From: Nocardioides psychrotolerans
GTDB lineage: Bacteria; Actinomycetota; Actinomycetes; Propionibacteriales; Nocardioidaceae
Direction: 5' to 3'
Assembly: GCF_900113685.1 (NCBI RefSeq)
Contig: NZ_FOQG01000020.1
Coordinates: forward strand, 1 to 64,000
DNA: 64,000 nucleotides
The notes below the pieces were generated by a model. It saw only the letters and a list, made by a program, of their open reading frames with translations. It was not told the origin of the DNA and ran no database searches. This document shows, one piece after another, positions 16,191-24,657 of the stretch. The first letter of the stretch is position 1. Each line of letters opens with the position of its first letter. A program made the position numbers and the translations under genes.

Positions 16191-16240
16191 TCCTCAGGGG
16201 AGGTCCTGCTTTCGCAGGCTGAGAGGTGACTACCCCTCAC
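16191..16240 (+). ncRNA. TPP-riboswitch-like half element (orphan)
   Basis: The bases read GGGGAG, then a CCTGC-TTTC-GCAGG hairpin (16205-16218), then CTGAGAGG (16219-16226), then CCCC (16233-16236). This is the order of P2, P3 and the invariant CUGAGA bulge of the thi-box. The second half (GAACCUGA and P4/P5) is not found; the DNA that follows codes for the Fic C-terminus on the other strand. No thiamine gene is downstream. I read it as a broken remnant, or a chance look-alike. Confidence 0.4.
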
Positions 16241-17288
16241 GGCCCGTCTTGATCCAGGCCGCGGACCTACCGGTCCCTTCGGACCGCACGGACCCCTCTT
16301 GCTTGAGCTGGTCCAGCGCGAGCCTGATGGTGGGGTCGCTGATGCCGGGCAGGGCGACTCGGACGTCGGCGATCTTGAAGATCTGCGGCGCGTGCTGGGT
16401 CACGTACTCGCGGACCCGGTCCTGCTTCGTGCCGCTCGAGCGCTGCGCCGTGGTGCCCTGCTCGAACCGCTCGTAGGCGCGGGACAGGACGTCGACGAAG
16501 TAGGTGAGCCAGGGCCACGGGTCGTTGGTGCGTTCGTGCCAGCCGTGCGTGGACTCGAGCAACGCCTCGTAGTACTTGTCGGCGGTCTCGGCGATGAGCT
16601 GCTCGAGGGAGACGTACTTGCCGACCGTGTACCCGGCGTCGTCGAGCAGCGCGTTGGTGAGCGCCCGGACAACGCGGCCGTTGCCATCCTCGAAGGGGTG
16701 GATCGTGAGGAGGTCCAAGACGAATAGCCCGACCAGCAGGACCGGGTGATGGGTGCCGGCGGCCAGAGCTTCGCGATAGCGGTCGACGAGCTCGGCGGTG
16801 TAGTACTCGGTGCGCGATGCCGGTACGGGGACGAACCGGACCTCGACGGTGCCATCCGGGGACCGGTCGAGGACAAGGTTGTCACTCTCCTTGAAGTGCC
16901 CACCGGGCGCCTTCGTCTTTGCGAAGAGCTCACGGTGCAGATGGAGTAACAGGCCGACGTTGAGTGGGCGCCAGTCGCTGCCGAACAGGTAGTCCAGCGC
17001 GGCACGATAGCCGGCGAACTCCTGCTCGCTGCGGGTGCGTAGTACGGCTGCCTTGCCGCTGATGATGGCCGACGCTCGGGCCTGGTCGGGCACCACAACG
17101 CCTTCGAGTGCGGATGACGCGGTGATGCTGGCGACGCGCGCGCGATGAGCGAGCTCGGTCAGCAGCGCCGGCAGCTGGTTGCGGAACAGCTCCTCGCGGC
17201 CGCGGCCGATGTCCACCCGGCCGAGCTTGGTCACTACGGCGCCCGGCACGCTGCCCAGGCAGCGGTCGAGGTCGACGAACGACTCCAC
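16230..17288 (-). CDS. fic: Fic domain protein with C-terminal winged helix
   Basis: 352 residues. The catalytic motif HPFEDGNGRVVR (about 197-208) is complete. An N-terminal SSALEG (about 60) matches the [S/T]xxxE[G/N] inhibitory helix, so this is a self-inhibited (class II) Fic protein. The last 70 residues (VREYVTQHAPQIFKIADVRVALPGISDPTIRLALDQLKQEG) are a winged helix, suggesting DNA binding and autoregulation. Fic enzymes transfer AMP to target proteins. Start GTG 17288 has GGGGAGG upstream. An imperfect palindrome AATCGGACTTCCGGTT lies on the reverse strand at 17321-17336 in its promoter. The whole gene lies between duplicated dehydrogenase ends. Confidence 0.88.
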   Translation of the reverse strand: MESFVDLDRCLGSVPGAVVTKLGRVDIGRGREELFRNQLPALLTELAHRARVASITASSALEGVVVPDQARASAIISGKAAVLRTRSEQEFAGYRAALDYLFGSDWRPLNVGLLLHLHRELFAKTKAPGGHFKESDNLVLDRSPDGTVEVRFVPVPASRTEYYTAELVDRYREALAAGTHHPVLLVGLFVLDLLTIHPFEDGNGRVVRALTNALLDDAGYTVGKYVSLEQLIAETADKYYEALLESTHGWHERTNDPWPWLTYFVDVLSRAYERFEQGTTAQRSSGTKQDRVREYVTQHAPQIFKIADVRVALPGISDPTIRLALDQLKQEGSVRSEGTGRSAAWIKTGREG

Positions 17289-17364
17289 GGAACCTCCCCA
17301 TCAATCCTGAAAACATACTAACCGGAAGTCCGATTATGTAGTTTAGAAGGTGTTGTTGGGTAGT

Positions 17365-17391
17365 TACGAAGGCACCAACCAGGTGCAGCGG
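17365..17391 (+). repeat. Right 27-bp direct repeat flanking the Fic cassette
   Basis: Exact second copy of 15959-15985. It begins the dehydrogenase-tail remnant 17365-17424. Confidence 0.8.
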
Positions 17392-17424
17392 ATCGTGATG
17401 GCGCGACAGCTGCTTGCTCGCTGA
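17365..17424 (+). pseudogene. Displaced 3' end of an acyl-CoA dehydrogenase gene
   Basis: Encodes YEGTNQVQRIVMARQLLAR followed by TGA, matching the C-terminus of the dehydrogenase that ends at 16021 (there R-V replaces R-I and the last residues are AGR). The nucleotide sequences are identical for 27 bases, then diverge at third positions. It has no start and no upstream coding, so it is the old or donor gene tail left behind by an insertion or recombination event. Confidence 0.75.
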
Positions 17425-17458
17425 TCGTCGCGATCTTGCGACATCGCGCCGACTCGGC

Positions 17459-18427
17459 TCAGGGGGTCAGCCAGAGGCGGGCGGCGACGAGCTCGGCGAC
17501 GACCACCTCGGTGAGCAGGCGTACGTCGTCGTGGTGGTCGCCGGGGTAGCGCAGGGTGAAGGACACGCCTTCGAGGTCGCCGCCGACCGAGACGACGACG
17601 GTCGAGCGGGAGAGGGTCCACTCGAGGATGCCGGCGTCCCAGGCGGAGCCGGCGAAGGAGAGCAGCCGGTAGTCGGTGTTCTTCGTGAGGTAGACGTCCA
17701 CGTGCGCCCAGTCGCCGGCCTCGCAGGCGACGGCCGCTCGGCGAGGGCCCTCGCGCAGCATCAGCGCCGACTGCTGGGCCGAGGACAGCCGACGGGCGGG
17801 GGCGACGACATGGGCGCCCGAGGGACCGTCGAGCAGGTGGGTCACCTCCGGCAGCCAGGACGGCTCCGTGGCGAGCAGGTGCTCGGTCGCATCGGCCGAG
17901 GCGAGGACGGTCGCCACGAGCGGGGCGAGCGGGTCGAGGGAGTCGCCGGTCAGGTGCGCCTCGAGGGCGAGCAGCAGGACGAGCGTGTGCTGGAAGGACC
18001 GGCAGGCGACGCCGCCCTCCTCGACGCCGGCCTGCATCTGCACGACCAGCGAGCAACGCGAGGCCAGCTCGGAGGTCGCGGTGTTGGTCAGGGCCACGAC
18101 GGTCGCGTCGGGGTGCACGCGGCGCAGCGCGTCGAGGGTCTCGACCGAGCCACCGCCGGCCGAGATCGCGACCACCAGGGTGCCCTCGCCCCAGGCCGGC
18201 AGCAGGTCGCTGCTGGCCAGCTCGGCGACGGCGACCAGGCCGCGGGCGCGCAGGCGTGCGGCGGCCACGGAGGCGGCGTACGCCGACGAGCCCATGCCGA
18301 TCAGGACGACCCGGGAGGGCGCGAAGCCCAGCCCGGCCCACGGGTCGCCGCTGCTGAGCACGGCGACGAGGGCACGCAGGGCCGCGGGCTTCTGCTGCAG
18401 GTCGGCGAGGAAGGCCGACGGGTTCAT
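17459..18427 (-). CDS. SIS domain protein, sugar isomerase/deaminase-like
   Basis: 322 residues from ATG 18427, which overlaps the kinase stop. The first SIS lobe has RVVLIGMGSSAYAASVAAARLRARG (about 39) and LVVAISAGGGSVETLDAL (about 83-100). The second lobe has SSAQQSALMLREGPRRAAVACEAGDWAHVDVYL. It resembles the isomerase half of glucosamine-6-phosphate synthase and relatives. Its partner is a maltokinase-like sugar kinase, and this pairing is known for actinobacterial glucosamine kinases, so an amino-sugar phosphate is the likely ligand. Confidence 0.8.
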   Translation of the reverse strand: MNPSAFLADLQQKPAALRALVAVLSSGDPWAGLGFAPSRVVLIGMGSSAYAASVAAARLRARGLVAVAELASSDLLPAWGEGTLVVAISAGGGSVETLDALRRVHPDATVVALTNTATSELASRCSLVVQMQAGVEEGGVACRSFQHTLVLLLALEAHLTGDSLDPLAPLVATVLASADATEHLLATEPSWLPEVTHLLDGPSGAHVVAPARRLSSAQQSALMLREGPRRAAVACEAGDWAHVDVYLTKNTDYRLLSFAGSAWDAGILEWTLSRSTVVVSVGGDLEGVSFTLRYPGDHHDDVRLLTEVVVAELVAARLWLTP

Positions 18428-19644
18428 GAGGGCTCCGTGGGGGACGGCGGCGCGAGCAGCGCGGGCAGCGCCGCCTCGGGGACGTAGGACCAGCGCGGCA
18501 GGTGCACCGCGGCATAGCTGAACTCGCGGCACACCTGCCGCAGCCGGAAGCCGCGCACGAGGTCGGGCTGCACCAGCCCGGGGTGGCCGAGGGAGGTGAC
18601 GGTGACGGCGTAGGTCGTCAGGAAGGCCGCCTCGCACATCTCGGCCGCGGCCGTGACCGCGGCGAGGTCGTGGTGCGGCTCGTGACGGCGCAGCACCAGC
18701 GCCGCGTGCCGCACCGACTGCACCAGCCCGGCGACGTCGAGCGCGGGCGGCTGGGGGAGCAGCCGCTCGCCCGGGGGCACGACGGGGTTGCCGTCGAAGT
18801 CCGTGACCACGTACGCCGCCGCCGGGCCGGCGCCCGCGCGCAGCACCTGTCCCACGTGCAGGTCGCCGTGCACGCGGACCAGACTCGACCCGACCGCACC
18901 CGCGGGCACCCTGGTGGCCGCACGGACCTCCGCGGCGTAGGCCGCCAGGATCGCGCGGGCCTCGCCGGTGGTGACCGCCAGCGCATGCTCCAGGTCGCGG
19001 TCGGCGCCGGCCTCCCACCCGGCCACGTCGTCCGCGGTCGCCGCGCTGACGCCGTCCTCGGCCAGGGCGGCGTGCAGGCGCCCGACGAGGTCGCCGAGCC
19101 GGTGACCGGTCTCGCGGACCACCTCGGGGGAGCCCGAGATGACCGCCTCACGAAGGTCGTCGACCGCCCACGTCCAGCCGTCGGTCGCGCCGGCCAGCAG
19201 GGTGTCGACCGTCGCCAGCAGCCGCGGTTCGTCGTCCCCGGGCGCGGTCCACTCCAGTAGCCCCCACGGCGCCGGCATGCCGTCGAAGTGGTGGCGTTGG
19301 AGCGCGTCCAGCACCGCCGTCCCCGGGTGCGGCCCGGGCTCGGCGGCGCGGAGCCACTTGACCACCGCCTGCTCTCCGACGACCACCGACTCGTTGGTCT
19401 GGTCGACGCCGAAGGAGCGCTCGCCCACGACCGTCGTGTGCTGCCACGCGGTGATCCGGAATGCCCCGATCGTCCGGGAGCCCGCACCGAGCAGGCCGAC
19501 CAGCGCGGTGGCCGCGCCGTCCCCGCTCACGGCCCGGCGGTCGGCGTCGACCGACCACGGCACCGGCCGGGGGAGACCGTCGCCCTCGTCGGTGACGAGG
19601 AGGACCAGTCCCGGCGCGAGCGCCAGCCGGTCGAGGACGATCAC
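18424..19644 (-). CDS. Maltokinase-like sugar kinase, putative glucosamine kinase
   Basis: 406 residues of the aminoglycoside phosphotransferase/maltokinase fold. An N-terminal cap (about 1-95) ends with VVVGEQAVVKWLRAAEPGPHPG, the ATP-lysine strand. The catalytic loop is VRVHGDLHVGQVLR (about 250) and the metal loop is VTDFDGNPVVPPGERLLPQPPALDVAGL (about 277). Actinobacterial glucosamine kinases share this fold and lie beside SIS genes, as here. Maltose or another sugar cannot be excluded. Overlaps of 4 bases on both sides tie it into a four-gene operon. Confidence 0.72.
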   Translation of the reverse strand: MIVLDRLALAPGLVLLVTDEGDGLPRPVPWSVDADRRAVSGDGAATALVGLLGAGSRTIGAFRITAWQHTTVVGERSFGVDQTNESVVVGEQAVVKWLRAAEPGPHPGTAVLDALQRHHFDGMPAPWGLLEWTAPGDDEPRLLATVDTLLAGATDGWTWAVDDLREAVISGSPEVVRETGHRLGDLVGRLHAALAEDGVSAATADDVAGWEAGADRDLEHALAVTTGEARAILAAYAAEVRAATRVPAGAVGSSLVRVHGDLHVGQVLRAGAGPAAAYVVTDFDGNPVVPPGERLLPQPPALDVAGLVQSVRHAALVLRRHEPHHDLAAVTAAAEMCEAAFLTTYAVTVTSLGHPGLVQPDLVRGFRLRQVCREFSYAAVHLPRWSYVPEAALPALLAPPSPTEPS

Positions 19645-20981
19645 GCGCGTGACGCGACGTGCTCGAGCCCGACCCGCTCGATGACGTCGGCGCCGACCCT
19701 GAGGCCGTCACGCGCGCGGATCCGCTCACCCAGCGCGGCCATCGAGTCGCGCAGCGTGGTGTCGGCGAGGACCCGGTCGATCGCGCCGGTCAGCTCCTCG
19801 TCGGCGAAGCCGTAGGTCGAGAGACGCACGCCGAAGCCGAGCTCGTCCATGCGCTGTGCGTTGTCGTACTGGTCCCAGAAGAGTGGCAGCAGGACCATCG
19901 GCTTGCCGAAGTGCAGCGCCTCGGTGGTGGTGTTGTTGCCGCCGTGGGTGATGACCAGGTCGACCTGCGGGATGACCTTGGTCTGCGGCAGCGTCTGCGC
20001 ACCGACCATGTTGTCGGCCAGCGTGATGAGGTCGGCCTGCGGGCCCTTGCTGACGATGAAGCGGTGGGGGCTGCGCCCGAGCACCTCGACCAGGCGCTGC
20101 ATCAGCTCGACGTCGGCGCCGCCGAGCGAGCCGAGCGAGAGGTAGATGAGCCCGCTGCCCGCGGGGCGGTCGGCGACCTCGGGGGGCACGGCGTACTCCT
20201 CGTCGGTGCGGCGCACGCTGGAGTCCATCCGGGTCCACGAGCCGTCGAGCGGCCGCTCGGTGACGTAGTCGGCCTCCTCGGGGAAGACGTAGAGGTTGGC
20301 GGCGTTGTCGCGCGGCATGAACTCCAGGTCGGGCAGCGGCGCGGCGCCCTGCTCGACGACCCAGGCGTCGAACGACTCCCACACCTCGCGGTGGGTGCGC
20401 TCGAGCTCGTCGCGGTAGGGAGCCCAGGCGGCCGGGTCGGCCTGCGCGAGGCCCGAGAGGCCGGGGGCGACCCCGGGGCCGGGGACCTCGAGGGGGTTGC
20501 ACGAGACGATGCGCACGAACGGCGCGCCACTGGTCGTCAGCGCCGGGAAGAGCACGACGTTGTCCTCCACGACGACGTCGGGGCGTACGTCGGCGAGGAT
20601 CGCCCTGAGGGCCGGCTCGGCGTACTTGGCGCCGTCGATGAGCGCCTCGTAGGTCGGTCGCACGAACGACTCGAGCTGCTCGGTCGTGCTCTTGCGGAAC
20701 TCCGGGGCGGTCTCGGCGATGAAGTCGGTCCAGAACTGGCCCGGGTCCTCCTCCCCAGCATCGGAGCCAGCGTCGGCGTCGGCGTCGGGGTCGAGGTCGG
20801 GAGCGGCCAGGTCGACCAGCCGCTCCTCGAAGCCCAGCGGCGCGAGCTTGTCGGCCCACGACGACTCGGCGGCGAAGACCACGCGGTGGCCGCGCTCGAG
20901 CAGCAGGTCGCCCAGCCCGATGCACTGGTTGGTCGGCCCGTGGGCGGACTCGGGGAGGAACAGCACGGTCAGCTGGGTCAT
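19641..20981 (-). CDS. GT1-family (UDP-glucuronosyltransferase-like) glycosyltransferase
   Basis: 446 residues. The N-lobe begins VLFLPESAHGPTNQCIGLGDLLLERGH, as in macrolide-type GT1 enzymes. The C-lobe nucleotide-sugar motif is VDLVITHGGNNTTTEALHFGKPMVLLPLFWDQYDNAQR (about 345-382). An acidic run of Asp residues near 65-80 is unusual. The enzyme would move a sugar from a nucleotide donor to a small acceptor. Downstream amino-sugar kinase and SIS genes hint that the sugar may be glucosamine-derived. Confidence 0.82.
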   Translation of the reverse strand: MTQLTVLFLPESAHGPTNQCIGLGDLLLERGHRVVFAAESSWADKLAPLGFEERLVDLAAPDLDPDADADAGSDAGEEDPGQFWTDFIAETAPEFRKSTTEQLESFVRPTYEALIDGAKYAEPALRAILADVRPDVVVEDNVVLFPALTTSGAPFVRIVSCNPLEVPGPGVAPGLSGLAQADPAAWAPYRDELERTHREVWESFDAWVVEQGAAPLPDLEFMPRDNAANLYVFPEEADYVTERPLDGSWTRMDSSVRRTDEEYAVPPEVADRPAGSGLIYLSLGSLGGADVELMQRLVEVLGRSPHRFIVSKGPQADLITLADNMVGAQTLPQTKVIPQVDLVITHGGNNTTTEALHFGKPMVLLPLFWDQYDNAQRMDELGFGVRLSTYGFADEELTGAIDRVLADTTLRDSMAALGERIRARDGLRVGADVIERVGLEHVASRA

Positions 20982-21625
20982 GCGGGCACTCCTGCGTCGG
21001 GGACGGTGTGGTCGAGGCCGACGGGGTCGGGCTGGTCGAGGAGGTGGCCGGTGGCGAGCCGGGCGTAGTCGAGGATCAGCTGGGTCGCGGCGGCGTGGTC
21101 GATGGTGGAGTGGCGCGCCACCATCCGATAGCCGTAGGCGTCCTCGAGCGCGACGATGTTGCGCGCCACCGTCTGCGAGGGCTGGGCGAGCGTGAAGACG
21201 CCGGAGGCGGCGCCGTCCTCGAGGAGCACCTGGTACATCGCGACCTGGCGGTCGTAGAGCGAGGTCAGCATGGCGGCGTAGCGCGGGTAGCGACCGGCGG
21301 CGCCGCCGAGCTCGCAGAGCAGCCGCACCGCCTCGTCCTCGGAGTCGCGCGGCAGGCCCGAGGCGATGGTGACGACCAGCTTGCGGTCGGGGGTGATGGA
21401 CCCACTGATGGCCTTGAGCCGCTGGTCGTAGAAGCGCTCCATGCCGGCGCGGTTGGCCTCGACGAGCAGCGTCTGGATGTCGGGGAAGTGGTAGAGGATC
21501 GCGCCCGAGGTGAGACCGGCGACCTGCGCGACGTCCTTGAGGCGCACGTCGGCGCCGTGCTCGGCGACCGCCTTCTGGGCAGCGGCCAGGAGTCTTTCGC
21601 GACGCTGCTTGCGGCCGACGGTCAT
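20978..21625 (-). CDS. TetR family regulator, BetI-like
   Basis: 215 residues. The HTH is RERLLAAAQKAVAEHGADVRLKDVAQVAGLTSGAILYHFPDIQTLLVEA (about 9-57), followed by a C-terminal domain of the BetI/PuuR-type TetR group. It is the first gene of the overlapping glycosyltransferase operon and divergent from potD with 212 bases between. It may therefore control either the operon, the polyamine genes, or both. Confidence 0.85.
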   Translation of the reverse strand: MTVGRKQRRERLLAAAQKAVAEHGADVRLKDVAQVAGLTSGAILYHFPDIQTLLVEANRAGMERFYDQRLKAISGSITPDRKLVVTIASGLPRDSEDEAVRLLCELGGAAGRYPRYAAMLTSLYDRQVAMYQVLLEDGAASGVFTLAQPSQTVARNIVALEDAYGYRMVARHSTIDHAAATQLILDYARLATGHLLDQPDPVGLDHTVPDAGVPA

Positions 21626-21756
21626 CGCACTCCTGGTGGGTCTGGGTGATGTCGGGAGGACTCTGCCAGGTCCGCCGGCGAATTTGAAGAGCCCTTCAGT
21701 GAATGTGGCATTTCGGTGTCGAACGATCGTGTTTCACCCATTGCCAATCCTGAACT

Positions 21757-21778
21757 TTGATGCAAGATTCTGCGTCAA
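21757..21778. promoter_or_regulatory. Inverted repeat in the tetR-potD divergent promoter
   Basis: TTGATGCA (21757-21764) and TGCGTCAA (21771-21778) form 8-base arms with one mismatch around AGATTC. The site lies 59 bases upstream of potD in an A/T-richer patch. Candidate operator for the TetR protein or for a global regulator. Confidence 0.5.
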
Positions 21779-21837
21779 GGCGACCCGCACGGGTCTGATC
21801 ATGTTGCCGGGCCCCGCGCCCGAGACCGGAGAGAGCC

Positions 21838-22959
21838 ATGAACACCAGCATCCGCCGTCCACGCCGCGCCGCGGCCGCGGCCGTTCTCGGGACCGCCCTG
21901 ACTCTCGTCCTCGCCGGCTGCGGCGGGGACGACACCACCTCCGCCGAGCCGAGCGCGCTCGACCCGGACGCCGACCTCACCGAGCAGACCATCGTGGTCT
22001 CCAACTGGGAGGCCTACATGCCCGACGACATCGCCGAGGTCGTCAAGGAGCGGACCGGCGCCACCGTCGAGGTCACCTCGCACGCGACCAACGAGGACAT
22101 GGTCGCCAAGGTGACCGGCTCCGGCGGCGAGGGACTCGACGTGGTCTTCGGCTCGCAGCCCTACCTCGAGGCGCTCGCGAAGGCCGGCATGCTCGAGCCG
22201 CTCGACACCGACTTCCTCGACAACTGGGGCAACCTGGACCCCGCGGCCGTCGACACGGCCGAGGTCGACGGCGCCGCCTACTGGGCGCCGTACACGTGGG
22301 GAACCACCGGGATCTGCTACCGCTCCGACCTCGTCGACGCGGCCCCGACCAGCTGGTACGACCTGCTCGAGCCGTCGGAGGCCAACAAGGGCAAGGTGAC
22401 CATGATGGGCACCGAGCGCTGGGCGATGCTGCCGGCGCTGAAGGCCCTGGGCTACTCCGTCAACACCACGGACGAGGGCGAGCTCAACGAGGCCAAGGAC
22501 CTGATGGTCGCGGCCAAGCCCGACCTGCTGGCCTACGACGACACGACGTTCTACGAGCGGCTCATCAGCGGCGAGGCCACGATGGTCCAGGCCTGGGACG
22601 GCTGGTGCAACTACGGCATCGCCGAGGACGACCGCATCGAGTTCGTCGTGCCCGAGGAGGGCTCCGACCTGTGGAGCGACGGCATCGCGGTGCTGAAGTC
22701 CTCGGAGAACAAGGAGGCCGCCTATGCCTTCATCGACACGATCCTGGACGCCAAGACGCATGCCTGGGTCGAGGAGAACATCCTCTACAACATCCCCAAC
22801 GAGGCCGCCCTGGCCGAGGTCCCGGCTGAGCTGACCGAGACCTACGACCTGCTCGGGTCGCGTCGCGAGGAGATGCTCTCCGGCGAGAACATGACCGACG
22901 TCGGCGACGACGCAGCCGCGATCTACAACCAGATCATCACCGAGGTCACGGCCTCCTGA
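21838..22959 (+). CDS. potD: Polyamine ABC transporter substrate-binding lipoprotein (PotD-like)
   Basis: 373 residues. Signal peptide with lipobox LVLAGC (Cys about 27). The mature part starts with the PotD/PotF pattern IVVSNWEAYMPDDIAEVVKERTGATVEV and has FGSQPYLEALAKAGMLEPLD, YWAPYTWGTTGICYRSDLV and MVQAWDGWCNYGIAEDDRIEFVVPEEG. It binds spermidine or putrescine outside the membrane. Upstream ATG 21838 has GGAGAGAG before it. It overlaps the permease start, opening a six-gene uptake and oxidation operon. Confidence 0.88.
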   Translation: MNTSIRRPRRAAAAAVLGTALTLVLAGCGGDDTTSAEPSALDPDADLTEQTIVVSNWEAYMPDDIAEVVKERTGATVEVTSHATNEDMVAKVTGSGGEGLDVVFGSQPYLEALAKAGMLEPLDTDFLDNWGNLDPAAVDTAEVDGAAYWAPYTWGTTGICYRSDLVDAAPTSWYDLLEPSEANKGKVTMMGTERWAMLPALKALGYSVNTTDEGELNEAKDLMVAAKPDLLAYDDTTFYERLISGEATMVQAWDGWCNYGIAEDDRIEFVVPEEGSDLWSDGIAVLKSSENKEAAYAFIDTILDAKTHAWVEENILYNIPNEAALAEVPAELTETYDLLGSRREEMLSGENMTDVGDDAAAIYNQIITEVTAS

Positions 22960-23846
22960 TGCCCACCAGGTCGCACGGCGGGCTCGGGGCGCGGTTGCGC
23001 CGCGGCGTCGAGCCCGCCGTGCTGCTGGGTCCCGGGCTGCTCTTCTACGCCGTCCTGGTCGGCGTGCCGGTGGGTCTCGTCACGGGCTACATGTTCGCCC
23101 GCCGGGGCCGCTTCGGTGGCGTCGAGTGGGAGCTCAGCCTCGACAACTTCTCCCGCGTCACCGACTCGGTCTACCTCGAGGTCTTCCGCGAGTCGCTCGG
23201 GCTCGCCCTGGTCGCGACGGTGATCTCGCTCGCCATCGGCTACCCCACGGCGTACGCGATCGCGAAGCTGCCGCCACGCTGGCGCACGGTCGCGCTGGTG
23301 CTGGTCGTGGTGCCCTTCTGGACCAACTTCCTGATCCGGGTCTATGCCTGGATCGTGCTGCTCAACAGCCAGGGCGTGCTCAACGACGTGCTGGTCGGCC
23401 TCGGCGTCGTCGACGAGCGCTTCACCCTGCTCTACACGCCCGGCGCGGTGGTCGTCGGCCTCGTCTACTCCTACCTGCCGCTGATGATCCTGCCGCTCTA
23501 CGCAGCGATCGAGAAGATCGACGACGAGCTGCTCGAGGCCTCGACCGACCTCGGTGCCGGGCGCGTGCGGACCTTCCTGGGCGTCCAGCTGCCGCTCACC
23601 CTGCCCGGCGTCGTGACCGGCTCGATCCTGGTGTTCGTCCCGAGCCTGGGCAACTTCGTGGTGCCCGAGCTGCTCGGCGGCGGCAAGACCGTGATGGTCG
23701 GCAACCTGATCCGCGACCAGTTCCTCAAGGCGCAGGACTGGCCGTTCGGGTCGGTGCTCGCGATGATGGTCGTGGTCCTGCTGGTGCTGCTCTTCCTGGG
23801 CCAGGCGTGGGTCACGCGGCGCGTCGAGGGTGGTGCCCGTGCCTAG
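22959..23846 (+). CDS. potB: Polyamine ABC transporter permease (PotB-like)
   Basis: 295 residues, about six membrane helices. The EAA loop that contacts the ATPase is EASTDLGAGRVRTFLGVQLPLTLPGVVTGSIL (about 190-221). A long N-terminal loop after the first helix is typical of PotB. Start ATG 22959 overlaps the potD stop by one base. Confidence 0.88.
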   Translation: MPTRSHGGLGARLRRGVEPAVLLGPGLLFYAVLVGVPVGLVTGYMFARRGRFGGVEWELSLDNFSRVTDSVYLEVFRESLGLALVATVISLAIGYPTAYAIAKLPPRWRTVALVLVVVPFWTNFLIRVYAWIVLLNSQGVLNDVLVGLGVVDERFTLLYTPGAVVVGLVYSYLPLMILPLYAAIEKIDDELLEASTDLGAGRVRTFLGVQLPLTLPGVVTGSILVFVPSLGNFVVPELLGGGKTVMVGNLIRDQFLKAQDWPFGSVLAMMVVVLLVLLFLGQAWVTRRVEGGARA

Positions 23847-24657
23847 CCGGACCGCCGGCCGTGCCGCCGGACGTGCCGCCGGACGGCGTACGGGCCTGGG
23901 GTGGCTGTGGCTGCCGCTGGGCCTCTGCGCGCTCTTCCTCTACCTCCCGATCCTGGTGCTCGTCGCGATGTCGTTCAACGGCGGCGGCTCGGCCTACCGC
24001 TGGGACGGCTTCAGCTTCCGCTGGTACGCCGAGCTGGCCCGCGACAGCGACCTCATCGAGGCCGTCGTGACCTCGCTGGGCATCGCGACCGGAGCCACCG
24101 CGATCGCGACCGTGCTCGGCACGCTGCTCGCGGTCGGCCTGGCCCGCCACACCCGGTCGAAGATGCTGGAGGCGGCCGCGATGGCCCCGGCGATCCTGCC
24201 CGACCTGGTGCTCGCGATCGGGCTGCTGGCCTTCTTCTACATGGCCGGCATCCCCAAGAGCGCGCTGACGATCCTGCTCGCCCACGCGGCGTTCGGCACG
24301 GCCTTCGTCGTCGCCGTCGTCCGCGCCCGGCTCGCCGGCTCCGACGCCGCCCTCGAGGAGGCCTCGCGCGACCTGGGCGCCGGGGGGTTCTCCACGTTCG
24401 TGCTCGTCACCCTGCCCTCGATCGCCCCCGCGGTCGTCGCGGGTGCGTTGCTGGTCTTCACGCTCTCGCTCGACGAGTTCGTGATCGCCTACTTCACCGC
24501 CGGCCCGACCACCGAGACCCTGCCGATCACCGTCTACGCGATGGTGCGCACCGGCGTCACGCCCGAGATCAACGCCCTCGCGACCGTGCTGGTGCTCATC
24601 AGCGTCACCGTGGTCGTCGTGGCCGCGCGAGCGGTCCGCAGAACGGAGAAGTCATGA
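23839..24657 (+). CDS. potC: Polyamine ABC transporter permease (PotC-like)
   Basis: 272 residues from GTG 23839, chosen because GAGGGTGG lies 6-7 bases upstream; GTG 23830 and 23833 are also in frame. About six helices; the EAA loop is EEASRDLGAGGFSTFVLVTLPSIAPAVVAGALLVF. LDEFVIAYFTAGPTTETLPITVYAMVRTGVTPEINAL matches PotC. It overlaps potB by 8 bases and potA by 4. Confidence 0.86.
   Translation: MPSRTAGRAAGRAAGRRTGLGWLWLPLGLCALFLYLPILVLVAMSFNGGGSAYRWDGFSFRWYAELARDSDLIEAVVTSLGIATGATAIATVLGTLLAVGLARHTRSKMLEAAAMAPAILPDLVLAIGLLAFFYMAGIPKSALTILLAHAAFGTAFVVAVVRARLAGSDAALEEASRDLGAGGFSTFVLVTLPSIAPAVVAGALLVFTLSLDEFVIAYFTAGPTTETLPITVYAMVRTGVTPEINALATVLVLISVTVVVVAARAVRRTEKS

Noticed and set aside
16022..16220. 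Open frame directly after the acyl-CoA dehydrogenase stop (EKLLGGRILLGRLYLDYVSHG)
   Set aside because: It has no start codon, no family pattern and ends inside the riboswitch-like element; probably chance.
16241..16262. Possible 3' half of the TPP riboswitch (TTGATCCAGG)
   Set aside because: It encodes the conserved end of the Fic winged helix and lacks GAACCTGA; the resemblance is coincidental.
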